A model generated the notes under the pieces. That model did not search any database and was not told where the DNA came from. It was given only the letters and a program-made list of their open reading frames with translations. Positions 26,147-38,780 of a stretch of DNA of 64,000 nt are shown piece after piece. Source of the stretch: Rhabditoides inermis (lineage: Eukaryota; Nematoda; Chromadorea; Rhabditida; Rhabditidae). The stretch is from the NCBI GenBank assembly GCA_963966185.1, contig CAWZYM010000156.1:160472-224471 (forward strand), given 5' to 3'. The first letter of the stretch is position 1. Each line of letters begins with the position of its first letter. The position numbers and the translations under genes are program-made.

Positions 26147-26904
26147 AGGGAGAGGGAGGGAGAGGGAGGGAGAGAGAGATGTTTGCAGTTCCTCGGAGCT
26201 AGTGACTGGCTAGTGGTGGTTCTCACTCCGATACTTCTCTCCCTCGTCGTTGCGATCACCTTCTGCATTGCCAGACTGCCCACAGTGACTGGGTGAGGGC
26301 TGAGACAACGGAAACGTATCCCTATTCTCGAAACGTATCCCTAAGTAGGCGTTCTGCACAAATAGAGATATGTTTCTCACTATAACGCGACAATCCCATG
26401 AATACAGCTAAAAATCATTTATCCCACACATTACTTCTAGAATGCGCACTGTGCATGTATGTTCTCTACTGTCACAAACAACGTTTTGATTTCTTATCAT
26501 TGATTGATTGCAGGTACATGTCGGACAGTCGGGACCACCTGCTGCGGTCGATCCGAAGTTGGCAGGGCCGCGCCCGGCTATACGAACACATGCTGGACCA
26601 CGCGAGAAGGAACACTTTCCAGATGGCGTACGTCTTCCCCCCCTCTCTCTCTCTCCCTTTCTCTCTCCCTCCCTCTCTGTCTTTCTTTCTCTCATTCTTC
26701 CTCCCTCTCATTCTTCCTCTCTTCAGTGACTACATCTACCACCACAAGCGCACTCTCCTCTCATCGAACTCACAAAGCCAACAAGAGGTAACAAAACATT
26801 TATAAATTCATTTGGCTTCAATGATTCCCTTTTCGTTGTCTGGCGATTCTTCAAAGATATGCTCCGACCTGCAAAACGACGATGAAGCACTCAAGAAACC
26901 ATAG
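24617..26904 (+). CDS. unrecognised two-TM protein
   Basis: At least ten exons join in phase; the first four are 24617-24740, 24812-24877, 24958-25079 and 25424-25572, and the last ends at 26904. The N-terminus is basic then hydrophobic (TLIATVLVTTGVVFSLGVAV), a likely signal anchor. About 200 residues follow that are probably extracellular or lumenal, with NYT and NKT glycosylation sequons and a patch FNVFIVGYGDCFDVATEK. A second TM helix (VVVLTPILLSLVVAITFCIA) leads to a cytoplasmic tail ending NDDEALKKP. Most introns contain CT or GA tracts. It is divergent from the EDEM3-type gene (574 bp between starts) and convergent with the four-TM gene. I do not recognise any family and assign no function. 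An earlier exon cannot be excluded. Confidence 0.7.
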
Positions 26905-27077
26905 AAATCGACTCAACTCTTACCACTTACTACTTACGCTTACAGAAACTGTAGTATTACGCTCAAATATCGGTCTAATATCGTTCTTATGAATTACAAA
27001 AGTGTGGATAAATGTTTGATGCTTACCCGTAGTTATATTGGCAATGATAATGAAGTATGACGTCACAATGAGCGACG

Positions 27078-27879
27078 TCACACTTCGGTGGCTCCGTCAC
27101 TCTGCTCCCTGCACTTTCGCCGCATCATATTCGGATCGAGGTGCGCTGAAAACTAGTATAATTACAAAAATAAATAAAAATACAGTCGCAATGTAAACGT
27201 GGAAACATGAGATCAGAGAGGACGAATGTCTCACCTGCGGCGGCGAGTGCTATATGTAGGCAGACGGCCGCGCAGCCCAGATTCGCCGCGAGGTAGCCTC
27301 CGAACGCCAGTCGACCTGCTGTGCCTGAAATACACAATACACAATACACAATGTAGTGTTCCTGAATTCTCTCGATAGTCTTCGTATTCTTCATAGCGTC
27401 TTCGTATAGTCTTGTATAATAGAGTCTACAAAGACGAATACTATGATTTATTGTATGCAGCTATATAGGGTAACTCTCATTTGCACGATACGACAGGCTC
27501 ATTTCAAAGTTTTTGAAGAATATCATGGTTCAATATTAGAAAATTAATAAACGTTCCAGAGTCTTTTTATGTGTCATACTCACGTCGTGTGCAAGTTGCT
27601 TGCTGTCAAAAGTTTCACAAAAATCAGTGCATCGTGTACAGATAACGATCAATAATGTACAGATAAATTTACAAATTTCTCTAACAGAGTTACTTACAAT
27701 TGATTTCATTCAAGTTGCGAATGACCATAATTCCCCTAAAATCCGAGCTAAGCGCCAGAATCGCGAGAACAGAAAGCAAGAATGAAAACCGAAATAACTC
27801 ACCGACAGCGTTGAGAAACGAATACATGGTTGTTGATGTGACGTCTAGTAATCCGCGGATAAAATAGCGGTCCTGAATG

Positions 27880-27924
<45 letters not shown>

Positions 27925-29590
27925 GTCTTCCCTTTCTTGCTATCTAGCATCATTTTCTTTAAGAAAAGTATCTCATGCTATCGAATGCTATGTAGTTGAA
28001 ATTACATTTTATTTCCCTGAACGATAAACCACTTCTCTTCCGGCGCTCATAAATCGCACGCAATCTAACGTCATTTATGTGCGCGCTCTGATATCTCAGT
28101 TTCACATTCAGGTTCGACTGCAGGCAGCTGTTACCTAATGAGAGCAACAGAGATACAGAAAGGCAACCGAGTAGACACATACACACATCCCTCACACATG
28201 TCAGCAAGCAATTATCCAGATTGCAGCGGAGAGCTGACAAAGAAGGCAAGAAGATCCCCTACATTTCTCATTCACTGTAACAGTGAACGATTCCGAGGTG
28301 TGTAGAAAAACAAACCTGCATGAAGCAGAGAACAAAGAGGAGTATCAACAGAGTGAACACCACTAGACTCAGCGCCTGTAATTAGGAAATTCGCGTAAAT
28401 AATTATTGTGATAATCATAATATGCTAATTACCTGGTAAAATATGAATGGCCGTAGTGAGTGGATGGTGTTGTGTAGGAGGGCATAAGTAAATAGCGCTA
28501 TTACGAGAGACCCGAATACTGAAAGAAAAGATCTCCATACTATGAATAGTATTCATAACAATCAAAGCCATATAAGGAAAGCACTCACCCAACGGCAACA
28601 CGGCAAGAATCATGTCTTCTATCGTCACACCACATCCTGTCAACATGAAACTGAAATCCCTCATTGTTATTATGTTTACATTATTGACTATTTATTCGTG
28701 TATCGCGTATAAATAGTAATGTACGGTGTTTGTTTACTCGCTCACTGTGCATTCGTAATGGTTGGTAGATGCTCACCTGAAGTTGCTGATCAACTGAAGG
28801 CACGACAGCCCTGCAGCGAACCAGGAAGCGCGCTGCAATGCGAACAGCTAACATGCTAACATCTACATGTTATCTCGTTATCTATCAAAAGAACCTACAG
28901 AGTTGATGCATTAGCTCACACGCTCTTCCGCATTTCTCAGGAAACGAACGTGTGTTGATTGGATTGTGAAAATATATGAGAATAAATATGATCACGCTAT
29001 TTTATTCTAATTAGCGAGGCTTCATTATAGAAATTTGAGGTACATTCATTAATTCATTTCGATCCACTATAAATCAAAAATAACTCACCTTCACGTTGAT
29101 TCCTTTCAAACAACAGTACGTTTCCGTTGCCGAATCATACGCTTCTTCCAAGTCGCTAGAACTATTACGATTACAAAACTGTATACTTACGTGGTTTTAT
29201 TGGTGTTCGGTGCTTGTATCGTATCATATGCATAATTCATCGGTCATCGTTCACATTCAGCGACTGCTATACAGCTATACTAAACTAGAAAGAGTTATAT
29301 TCAGAACGCAACACTCAATACTCAAACACAGAATTGCAACGCAAAACTAATTATCCATAAACCATAATAATTCAATAATTTGATCGAAAAGCGGCATTAG
29401 GACAAGGTGCTATAAGGACAGCTCACAAAATCGGTGCAGAAACTGTTACAACGGGAAAGGAAATTATAGCTATAGGAACGTTCAATAAAACAAACAAAAA
29501 GAACAATGGAAATGCGCACCCTTCGTCGTCTTCCGAGCTGACGGAGCCGGGCTTGACATAGGTGTGGGAAATGGTATGGGAGCGACTCAT
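27078..29590 (-). CDS. unrecognised four-TM membrane protein
   Basis: Eight exons (first at 29.5 kb, last ending at 27078) join in phase to roughly 220 residues. The cytosolic start is MSRSHTISHTYVKPGSVSS followed by an acidic stretch. Four hydrophobic segments follow: WFAAGLSCLQLISNFSFML, VFGSLVIALFTYALL, ALSLVVFTLLILLFVLCFM, and FGGYLAANLGCAAVCLHIAL. The C-terminus is short and charged (RRKCREQSDGATEV). Both ends on the same side would give a MARVEL- or tetraspan-like topology, but I see no family motif. The start is well supported: a CTTTCAG acceptor ends one nucleotide before the ATG, as for SL trans-splicing. Confidence 0.72.
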
Positions 29591-30191
29591 CCTGAAAGTG
29601 AAGAAGCCATGTGGACGCGGCGCGTATCACGAAAGCACATCTCCCAGTCAGCATAAACAGAAAACAACAGGAACGCGCCACAAGTGCGTAGTGGGGGGAC
29701 GAGTAATGTGGAGGGAGAGAGTCACACATAAACAATCAGCGAAAAACGACACCATCGCTGCCCGCCCCTAATCTCGAGCATATCAACAGGATGAGGAGGG
29801 GAGGATTTCTGGATTCTGGATGCAAGAATTGCGACAAGCCGAGACATATTCGATTACGGGGGAGGGCGTATGGGGATAACAACCCCCTCGGAACACATTG
29901 GGAATCATTGCTCTCCTCTCGGAGATCACGAGAGAGAGAGAGAGAGAGGAGAGAGAGAGGAGAGAGAGAGAGATGAGAGATAAGTATAGCATACACGTGA
30001 CGGGGGATGACCGCAGTTGATATACGTGACAAGAATAGAAAAAGAGCAGAGCACTCCAAAATAAAACTGACTCACTGAAAAGATCAAAGAAACAAAGAGG
30101 CGGGATAGAGAGAAAGAAGCAAGGGAGAGAGGGGGGGAGGGTGTGAGGAATGCATGCGAACGCTCATGACGCCTATTCTCGGCAGCTGGAA

Positions 30192-30222
<31 letters not shown>

Positions 30223-30962
30223 CATAACCAAGAGCAAAAAGAACGTCGTCTATGAAAACTGCTCGACGAAATTGGAGCTGGGAAACAAAAGCGGCAATGG
30301 GTGAGTCTTTCTCTCACGCGATTGAGCGTGTCCTGTATTTTATATATCTATCTCAAAAAATCACAGACGAACGATTCTAGAGACGACACGCAAGCAATAA
30401 AGAAGAGAATTCTCTACCGCATGTAGTCTACGATACATAAAAGGTGGTCTGACCAATTAGAGAGGAGGGAGAGAGGGGGTGGGAATGAGAGGAAGAGAGA
30501 GGGAGGAGAAGGAGGAGTCTGTCTCTCGCAGGCGGCTCTCTCGCCCGTCCCTTTCAGGCGCTCTCATAACTCAATTATTCATTAGAACAAGAGGATAGAG
30601 TTGCGCCACAACTAACACACCTCTGTAAAGTCTCTCTCTCTCTCTCTCTCCCTCTCTCTCTCTCTCTCCCTCTCTCTCTCTCTCTCGCTCTCTCTCCACA
30701 CACCAGACACGGCAGCACACTTTTTATCGTTGCCAGATATTCCATCTCTCTCATAGAGAGCCGCGTGCCGAATCTGAATCGCGGGAATAAAGAAGAAGGA
30801 AGCTTCGACGGACAGCTTCCAAACACAATTCTACTAGTCGTCAATGCAAAAATATACACAAATCCCGGAGGGGCGGGGCCCGATACAAAACAAAGAGAGA
30901 GAGGCTCAGGGAAGCGAACCCTGGACACGAGAATGCTAAGGTGAGGAGATGACAGGGGGCTA
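29591..30962. other. intergenic, CT/GA-rich, no gene seen
   Basis: This region is upstream of the four-TM gene and downstream of the acyltransferase stop. It carries GA/CT microsatellites near 29930-29972, 30194-30222 and 30629-30696. No spliced coding signal was found. Confidence 0.5.
29592..29597 (-). promoter_or_regulatory. probable SL trans-splice acceptor of the four-TM gene
   Basis: TTTCAG, one G, then ATG on the - strand. Confidence 0.6.
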
Positions 30963-31437
30963 CTAGTGAGCGGTGATCGGGACACGGTCGTCGTCACTCC
31001 TCTGCGTATCTGGCTGGGGGACGATGCAGAAGTCGTCCTCGCTGTCTGTGCTCTGCCCCCTGCTGGGAACGGCGGGTTGAACGAGCAAAGCACACGTCTC
31101 CTGCTGCACCGCCTTCCACCGAGCCTGCTCCGCTTTCCTGAAATGCACAGCTTTGCAAAAACAAGCCTCAATTTTAAATTAATAGAAAATTGTACCCTAG
31201 CTATTTCCAAAAATGTGATTCTAGTGAACCACAAAAACTCACGAAATAATTAAAATCTAAGAATATAGGCTTCTAGAAACACGTGTTGTATATTCGGAGA
31301 AAGCTGCCCACACATGATAATCCGAAAATCTTTCAAATCTCCGAATCCGGTGCTCGGCGAAAGTGCAGACTTTTGTCGAATTTAGAGTCGGTCGCAAATG
31401 TGTGTGCACGCTAATCTCTCTCTCTCTCTTTCTCTCT

Positions 31438-31486
<49 letters not shown>

Positions 31487-33863
31487 TCTCTTTCTCTCTC
31501 CCTCTCCCTCTCCCTCTCCCTCTCCCTCTCCCTCTCCCTCTCCCTCTCCCTCTCCCTCTCCCTCTCCCTCTCCCTCTCCCTCTCCCTCTCCCTCTCCCTC
31601 TCCCTCTCCCTCTCCCTCTCCCTCTCCCTCTCCCTCTCCCTCTCCCTCTCCCTCTCCCTCTCCCTCTCCCTCTCCCTCTCCCTCTCCCTCTCCCTCTCCC
31701 TCTCCCTCTCCCTCTCCCTCTCCCTCTCCCTCTCCCTCTCCCTCTCCCTCTCCCTCTCCCTCTCCCTCTCCCTCTCCCTCTCCCTCTCCCTCTCCCTCTC
31801 CCTCTCCCTCTCCCTCTCCCTCTCCCTCTCCCTCTCTCTCTGTCCACCCACACCCACACTCGAGACAGGATGGACCGGGAAATGGGCACTGGCCATTCAC
31901 AGTGTGTTGCGTGCAAAGGAGGCGCCCCTAGGGAAAATAGGAGGAACAAGCTAGCTTGCGAGAGAGACAGAGGAGATTCCTGCGTGAACGATTCCTGCGT
32001 GACACAAAAACAACGCATATTTTATGGAGGCACTTTGGAATTCATATACCATAACGAATTCAATCAAAATGCAGAAAAAATTCCAGGAAAGAATTTTGAA
32101 AATTATGAAATCTCTCTAACTAAAAATGTTAATATTCATCTCAGAATGATCGCAGATTGGAGGAATCAAAACCAAGTTACATTAACTGAAGCACAATGCG
32201 TATTTACAGTGTATTTTGTTCATCAGAACTGACAAGTATGGACGTGTCTGAAGAAACCCTGACGTACCTGTACCAGAGGAAACCGTCGAAGGGTCCGGCT
32301 GTGATTCCGGCGGCCTCTGCGATCGCACACTGACAACGGGCAGCGAACTGCGCGGAAGACTCGTGAGGGCTGCGCCTGCAACACCACCATGTCTGTCTGT
32401 CTGTCTGTGTCTGTGTCTGTGTCTGTGTCTGTGTCTGTGTCTGTGTCTGTGTCTGTGTCTGTGTCTGTGTCTGTGTCTGTGTCTGTGTCTGTGTCTGTGT
32501 CTGTGTCTGTGTCTGTGTCTGTGTCTGTGTCTGTGTCTGTGTCCGTGTCTGTCTTTCTGTCTGTCTGTTTGTCCGTCTGTCCGTGTCTCACCTGGCCACA
32601 TCCAGGTACGTCACCTCGTAGACGATGGCCCACGAGGAGAGCACCCTCAGCAGGTACGATCCAAAGTCGTCCTCGGACCAGAACGAATCGCCGAAGCAGC
32701 CGGTCTGCCTGCAAATCGTGCATAATTGCCGAGGCGACGTAATACCATACTCTGCTCACATTCTATTTCTAGCCGTCTAATAATATCGGAATCACTTGTG
32801 CACACACAGAACGCTCATAATTGGCTGCAAGTACAAGCGGTTGAGGCACTTACACTTAGGCGGAGGCACGTTGAAGCATACATATTACATACACTTATAC
32901 TCTCCAAAAACACGCATCATTAGTCATGTTTACGACTGCAGTCTCGCTCTCTCGAAACAACTAAGCCATATTCCAGGACATCGAATCGACAAAAAAAGAC
33001 TACACACGGATAACACATCATGATAAATAACGACGACTGAGTAATCTCACGGTCGTCCGGGGATTACAGTCAGTTTGGTTCTAATTGAGAAGTACACGAT
33101 TCAAACAGGCAGATAAAAAGGAAAGGGGTGACTCACTTGATGGCCATTGGGTAGATGTCGACGTTGTCTTCGAAGACGGCCTTCCGGAACTGCAGGCACT
33201 GCGTGTTGTTGGAGCAGTAGCCCTCGGGGAAGACGAGCACCGGACCTCCGGGACCGCCAGTCTGCAAACAGGGGACTGACTATTACTGTTTATAGTCATA
33301 CACTCCATGTATCCGGGGGCACGGCTCAGTGGATAGAGCGTTCGTCTCTCAATCTCATGGTCGCTGGTTCGATCCCCCTCGGAGTCAATCATTATTGCGA
33401 AATTCACCAAGCCCCTGTGGTGTGGTAAACCACTCTCATGGTAGCCAGAAGGCGTCACAGCACCATCTACGGACTCAAGAACGGAATTCAAGACGTCCGA
33501 CGCCACCCAACCCAACTACCTCTGCTGACGTCGTCGTAATCCAAGAACCCTATCTTGTTCTCGACTAGGAAAATCAATGTGAATTACTTAATACGAATGT
33601 TGAAGTCACTGAAAACAAAATTTGGGACCACATGAATAACAAGTCAGAAGAAGAGAGTAGTTCGAGATGACATTAACAGCATCTAAACATACAAAACATA
33701 CAAATTGAGCCCACCCTAGCGCGGTGCAGGACCTGCTCGAGGAAGTTGGTGCGCTCCTGCTGGTTCTTCCGATCCAGCCACATGGCCGGACACAGCTTCT
33801 CCACAAGACGCTCGATCACCCAGATGATACCTGCAAAGACAATCTCTCTCCCCCCCTCTCTCT

Positions 33864-33900
<37 letters not shown>

Positions 33901-35534
33901 CCCACCGTGGTGCTTCTGTCCGGTGACGACGAACCCGTAGTCCCTTCCGTGGGGCACATCTGCGAACAGAATCTGGATGTCGTTGGGCGAGAGATGGTTC
34001 GAGATGGCGACGCCTGAAAAAGAGAACTTTCCAATCACACTCTGCGCGCAAACCACGTTTCAGTGGTTGACGGAAACGACAACGCGAGTGACACTAACAA
34101 TGCATTAGTCATGTCCCGTTGTCCATACACAACCAGACCACTACAAATCATGCACCCCAACTACTCTGATCAGCGACTGTAAAATTCTGATCTGTCCTTT
34201 CTATCAGTTGCTTCATCCACAACTTGGACTCTCCTCCCCACCCACTCACCCGGTCCCCGGGGCCGCTTCTCCTTGTTTGTGTACCTAGCCACCAGACCGA
34301 GTCCCGAACAGAACAGACGACAGTAGATGATAGCGATGCTACTGAAAAGAGAGGGTGAGACACAGCTATTTTCTTATGTCTTCCATGATGAGCTCGAAAG
34401 CAATAAATGTGTTATACCGGTAAGTGATATGATTTCAATTATTGAGAGGAATTAATTGCAATTACAGAACTACTAACATATGCTTATTTATATTATATAT
34501 GTAATAATATTATTTTAACATTAAAAAATACGCACGTCTTCTGTTTCTCAGTCAACTCGACGCAGAAGGAGACGACGCAGCAGGCGGCGACGTATGCGAA
34601 CGAGGAGAGGAGCAGGCAGAGACGGAGGGGGAACAGGAACGACCATCTGCAAGCAGACCTCTCTCTCTCTCTCTCTCTTTCACTTTCCTTCGCGACATTG
34701 TCTCCATTACTTCCGTGTGTATGATCATTAACGTGGATGTATATTTCTTCCCGTCAATCTTTTGTCCTGATAACACCGCACAATACATTTTCCACCCCGA
34801 AAGAGAAGGGGCGATAACCGGCGACACCGGGACAGAGAACGGGGTGTTTCAACGCCCTATGCCCTACCATCAGGTGAGCCTCAGGTGAACTACGGACAAG
34901 ACGCAACCCCAACCGGATACATGGAGACACCATACTGATCCAGTTTACCAGTTATCGACCACATAACTTAACGATTAATATATTGGCAAAGTGGAAGCAT
35001 ACCTGAAGATGAGGGATACATAGAAGACAGCGGTCTGTACGGGAGTCCACGTATTGAGAGGCCGGCGACGGATGAGGGACTCGGAGAAGGAGGGAGCAGG
35101 GTCGAAGGCAGTCGACAGATCGTCCTAAACAACACAATCAAACCCAATATATTGATGTTGACTTGGAGGACCCTGAATTCAACAAAACAATTGCATTGTC
35201 AAGCCGTGTTCCAAATCGCTCCTTGCCCACCATAGTGCATTCGGATCAAATGCTAATCCATCTCAAGCGAACTTCAACACCTTATCGCGTTGTTTTCGCT
35301 CTCCTCAAAAATAGCCTACTGAACACGAGATGCGTCACATGTCTACTTGATAAAAACGTCCACCTGCATTTCATCAAGAGATTAGAGAGAGAGAGAGAGA
35401 TATGGGCAAAAACTATTGCAGAGAACTGATTCGATTGTCGATTTCTCTATGACACAACAACTGTCCCATTCACCTGGCACGAGTGGGGCTATCCAGACCA
35501 AAGCCAGTGTAAACCACGCGCTCTCTCTTTCTCT

Positions 35535-35587
<53 letters not shown>

Positions 35588-36767
35588 CTCTCTCCCCCCT
35601 CTCTCTTTTTCATTTCAACTTCTACAACTCGCTCAAAGAGCACCAAGGCCAAACCGCTAAAGAGACATCCATATATTTTGTCACTTCCGAGACCCCCGCA
35701 GTGTCTGTCTCCTTTTCTCTTCTCACTACTATCGCACCCCGCGTTGGTTACTAAATGATAAGCCGTCGATAACACCAGCCATCTCCACATTCTCGCCGTT
35801 TTTATGAACGCAAGCCGAGAAAAAAATGTGGTGCGAAAATATTTTACGCCGTCTGCAGAAATACGCTGATAAACGGGACGCAAAATAGACTAAACATAGT
35901 GTGCGCACTCAAAATAATGGAATCGATCGATAAACCAATAATGCATACCTGGACGATGGCCTCGATTCCCCAGTGGACCTGCTCGATGGAGAGGTTCCAT
36001 GCGTCTTCGTTCGAAAGGAGAAACTTGAACGACGCTGTCGAATCGACGTTCGACCGAATCAGCTGATCGGTCGTCTGAAACACATCTCCATGAATATTGG
36101 AAAAGGTTTGTTTTCACGATTTCACTTTTGTCCAGAATCCGAAAAAAAAAATTTTAAATTTTTTCATTTATCAGTTCTCAAACCCGCTAAAAACATCACC
36201 CGTTTACCAGGTGGGCTGGTAAAAACTAAACATCTACAGTTATCAGGGCACTTATCAAAACACGCCAGCCGTCTGATACTTACGATAAGATTTGATAGAC
36301 GAACAACTGACTATAGAAAGTGAAATAGGCCATAATAAGCACATTGATTAAATATACGGAATTTAAATTTGAATACATACCTTCTTGATAGATCCTGGCC
36401 ACAGAGTGCCAGCCTCACACTTGGGGTACACTGGGGGAAAGAAAGACTGCAGCCTCCTGAAAATAACATACATTAGCCATCATAAGTGTATGACATAGTA
36501 GACTAAACATAGTGTGTAACTGTGTACAATTCGACCCTTAAAGTTGCAACCCATTAATTTACTGCGTGGGACTCAATTCGCGACTACCATGTTAGTAAAC
36601 TACACATATAATACTATTTAAGGTTGTACTCACCTGACTCCTCCGAGATACAGGTGAGGCAGCTGGCCCCAGCTCCATCCACACAGGATAAGCACTATGG
36701 TGGACAGAACGGCCCCGAATAGAACACTCCCGTAGATGGCTAACAGTGAACCCAACAGTTCCAACAT
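30963..36767 (-). CDS. glycerol-3-phosphate acyltransferase, GPAT3/4 type (PlsC domain)
   Basis: ER membrane acyltransferase that adds an acyl chain from acyl-CoA to glycerol-3-phosphate (or lysophosphatidate), the entry step to phospholipid and triacylglycerol synthesis. Twelve exons join to about 470 residues; animal GPAT3/4 have about 435-455. The N-terminus is hydrophobic ([20 protein letters not shown]). Two further hydrophobic stretches lie at 35.0 and 34.6 kb. PlsC motifs follow: [11 protein letters not shown] (catalytic block I, with Asn in place of the usual Thr or Cys neighbours), then [21 protein letters not shown] (block III). Later [11 protein letters not shown] and [20 protein letters not shown] match the GPAT3/4 C-terminal region. 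The start lies one nucleotide behind a TTTCAG acceptor. Introns contain a SINE copy and two long hexamer arrays. GPAT versus lysophosphatidate acyltransferase activity cannot be decided from sequence. Confidence 0.87.
31498..31833. repeat. (CTCTCC)n hexamer array
   Basis: About 335 bp of perfect CTCTCC repeats, preceded by a CT/CTTT tract from 31414. It lies in the last intron of the acyltransferase gene. The long dipeptide ORFs across it are artefacts. Confidence 0.95.
32386..32545. repeat. (TGTGTC)n hexamer array
   Basis: About 160 bp of TGTGTC repeats in the next intron of the same gene, with TGTC tetramers at both ends. Confidence 0.95.
33316..33570 (+). mobile_element. tRNA-derived SINE, family 1, copy 3
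   Basis: Plus-strand copy with intact box A and B-like sequences, ending CTCGACTAGG. It lacks the last about 35 bp and the A-rich tail of the other copies. It lies in an acyltransferase-gene intron. Confidence 0.88.
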
Positions 36768-36884
36768 ACTGAAAACGAACAATAGGAATCCCGTAGACAC
36801 ACTTGTCACCGATTTCACAACATCAATACACATATATCGACTTTCAAAGACCATCCCATTGACACGATTAGGTTAGCGACGATG

Positions 36885-36932
<48 letters not shown>

Positions 36933-37561
36933 CGCGAGCGGGAGAGAAGAAATGTGATCAATGCATTTTCATCTCAATCACATGGTGTCGCCCCGCATGT
37001 GGCGAATTCAAACAAGCCGTCAATCCAAGCACACACAAACAGTGGTTGGTCCCCACACTCGAATAACAACAGCAGGTCAACAGCTCAAAACAGAAAACAG
37101 AAAACAGCTATACCGCCACTCGCCCCTCTCACCCGGTATCTCCTGGAGGTGGGAGGGGCGAGAGAGTGAGCGCGTGGCGAGACAGAGAGGAGCGAGAGAG
37201 CGCGCGATCGCCAGAGAACCAGACAGCGAGGCGAGACTTCGCGGGAGGTCAGCAGCCAATAGCATCCACCGCCAGACCGCCACCACCCGGAATGGCGTCA
37301 CTATCGATCAGCTGATCGGGAGTGAGAGACGGCGGCAGACGGTCACTATCCGGCCGGTCACTCACTGCATTGATACAATCGGGTGGGCATGCGGTGGCGA
37401 CTCAAAGACATTCAAAGACAAGTGATAGATGGACTTTCGGCCGAAAATGGGTGTAATGGAATGCATTGTCATGTGAAAGTCACAACGGATACTCGCGGTG
37501 ACAAGAAGACGAACAGAGAATCAAGAACGATCATTGAATGAACTTGTGAACGCACGCCTGT

Positions 37562-37594
<33 letters not shown>

Positions 37595-38780
37595 TTCTCA
37601 CGATATCAAACCACACACGCATCGCCGACCGAATAATGGACCACATAAAAACATGTGGTCGATTGATGAATCGTGTGAATGTTTTCCTCGAACGTTTCAA
37701 TTTCCACAAGCGGCTCCATTTTGAATGAAATGAACACATCCCAATTGATAACAGGAGCTGACGACACAATTTGAGTCGGGATTGATTCTTGATCGGATTA
37801 AAAGTGCAAATCCAAGGCAAATGCGATTACTCTCTTAAATACGCTCAAATATGGTGCTCTCTCTCTCTCTCTTTCTCCCCGCTCACTAGACATATTTGCG
37901 CATCGTCATTTTTTTGAGCACACGTCATTTCGGAAATGCGACGCAGTCTTTTTTAGAGTCATACATTCATACTCGATCCAATGACCTCACAAACCACCGA
38001 ACACATTGTCGTCATATGATTCAAAGTACGATTGGAGACAATTTCACAAAGTTTTTCTCCAAAACATTTCTAGTATCTCCCAGCATCACATGAATCAGAA
38101 GGACACCTGTGATTTCATTTCAACATCATCCTCGTATACTATTGTTACAACGACGTGTGATTCTTGTCTTGGACATGTCATGAGTCAGCATGTGATGGCA
38201 TCCCCAGCTGTCGCCGATACTCTCTTCCCTTGTTGGGAGGCGGCTCACTTCCGGGAGAGTGTGGATTGGATGGCATAGAAGACAAGCCGCGCAAATGCAA
38301 CAAAACACGCAATCATCCACTCCTCTCTCTCCCCATCTCCCTCTTATCCAAATGACAAGCGGGTGATAGCATGATGAAATGATGATTATTGGTGTTTGAT
38401 GAATAATAAGACGCCATCAAGACATCATTGTTCAGGTCACTCAACTTATTGTCTTCATTCACTGGATGACTGGATGTAAACGTAAACATAATTTAATTGT
38501 GGATAAATGAATGTAATGATCTCCAATATCCTTGTCTAATAGGAAAATCCCGTCATCATCAGCCGCCGTCCGAATTTCACATCATAATCGAGTCACCCGT
38601 CGCCCGTTGGTCATCCGGCGAGCCTGAGCCAAGCGCCGCCCACTCGCCCTCCGGCTAGGCTGTTTATCCCCCCCCCCTCTCACCCGCACTGCCAACCCGG
38701 CTATCCCTAATCACTCACAACACACTACTACCACTCATCGGATCCATGCTTCGGATATCGATCTGACCGACTGAGCTCTA
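36768..38780. other. divergent intergenic region, no gene seen
   Basis: About 2 kb separate the starts of the acyltransferase (-) and tetraspanin (+) genes. It contains a GA tract at 36887-36931 and CT tracts at 37561-37588 and 37858-37878. A GC-richer patch lies at about 37130-37330. Both promoters should be here; no gene or RNA was recognised. Confidence 0.5.
36769..36774 (-). promoter_or_regulatory. probable SL trans-splice acceptor of the acyltransferase gene
   Basis: TTTCAG, one T, then ATG on the - strand. Confidence 0.6.

Noticed and set aside
31257..32232. Several 160-290 codon ORFs of dipeptide repeats (GR, PL, SP, GE)
   Set aside because: Pure products of the CTCTCC hexamer array in an intron.
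31498..32545. Interstitial telomere repeat
   Set aside because: Units are CTCTCC and TGTGTC, not the nematode TTAGGC type.
32182..32759. HR, TD and SV repeat ORFs
   Set aside because: Artefacts of the TGTGTC array; real coding here is the short acyltransferase exons on the minus strand.
33316..33390. tRNA gene candidate (also at 4250-4328, 21660-21727 and 61540-61615)
   Set aside because: The heads have box A/B-like sequence but poor anticodon stems and continue into SINE bodies.
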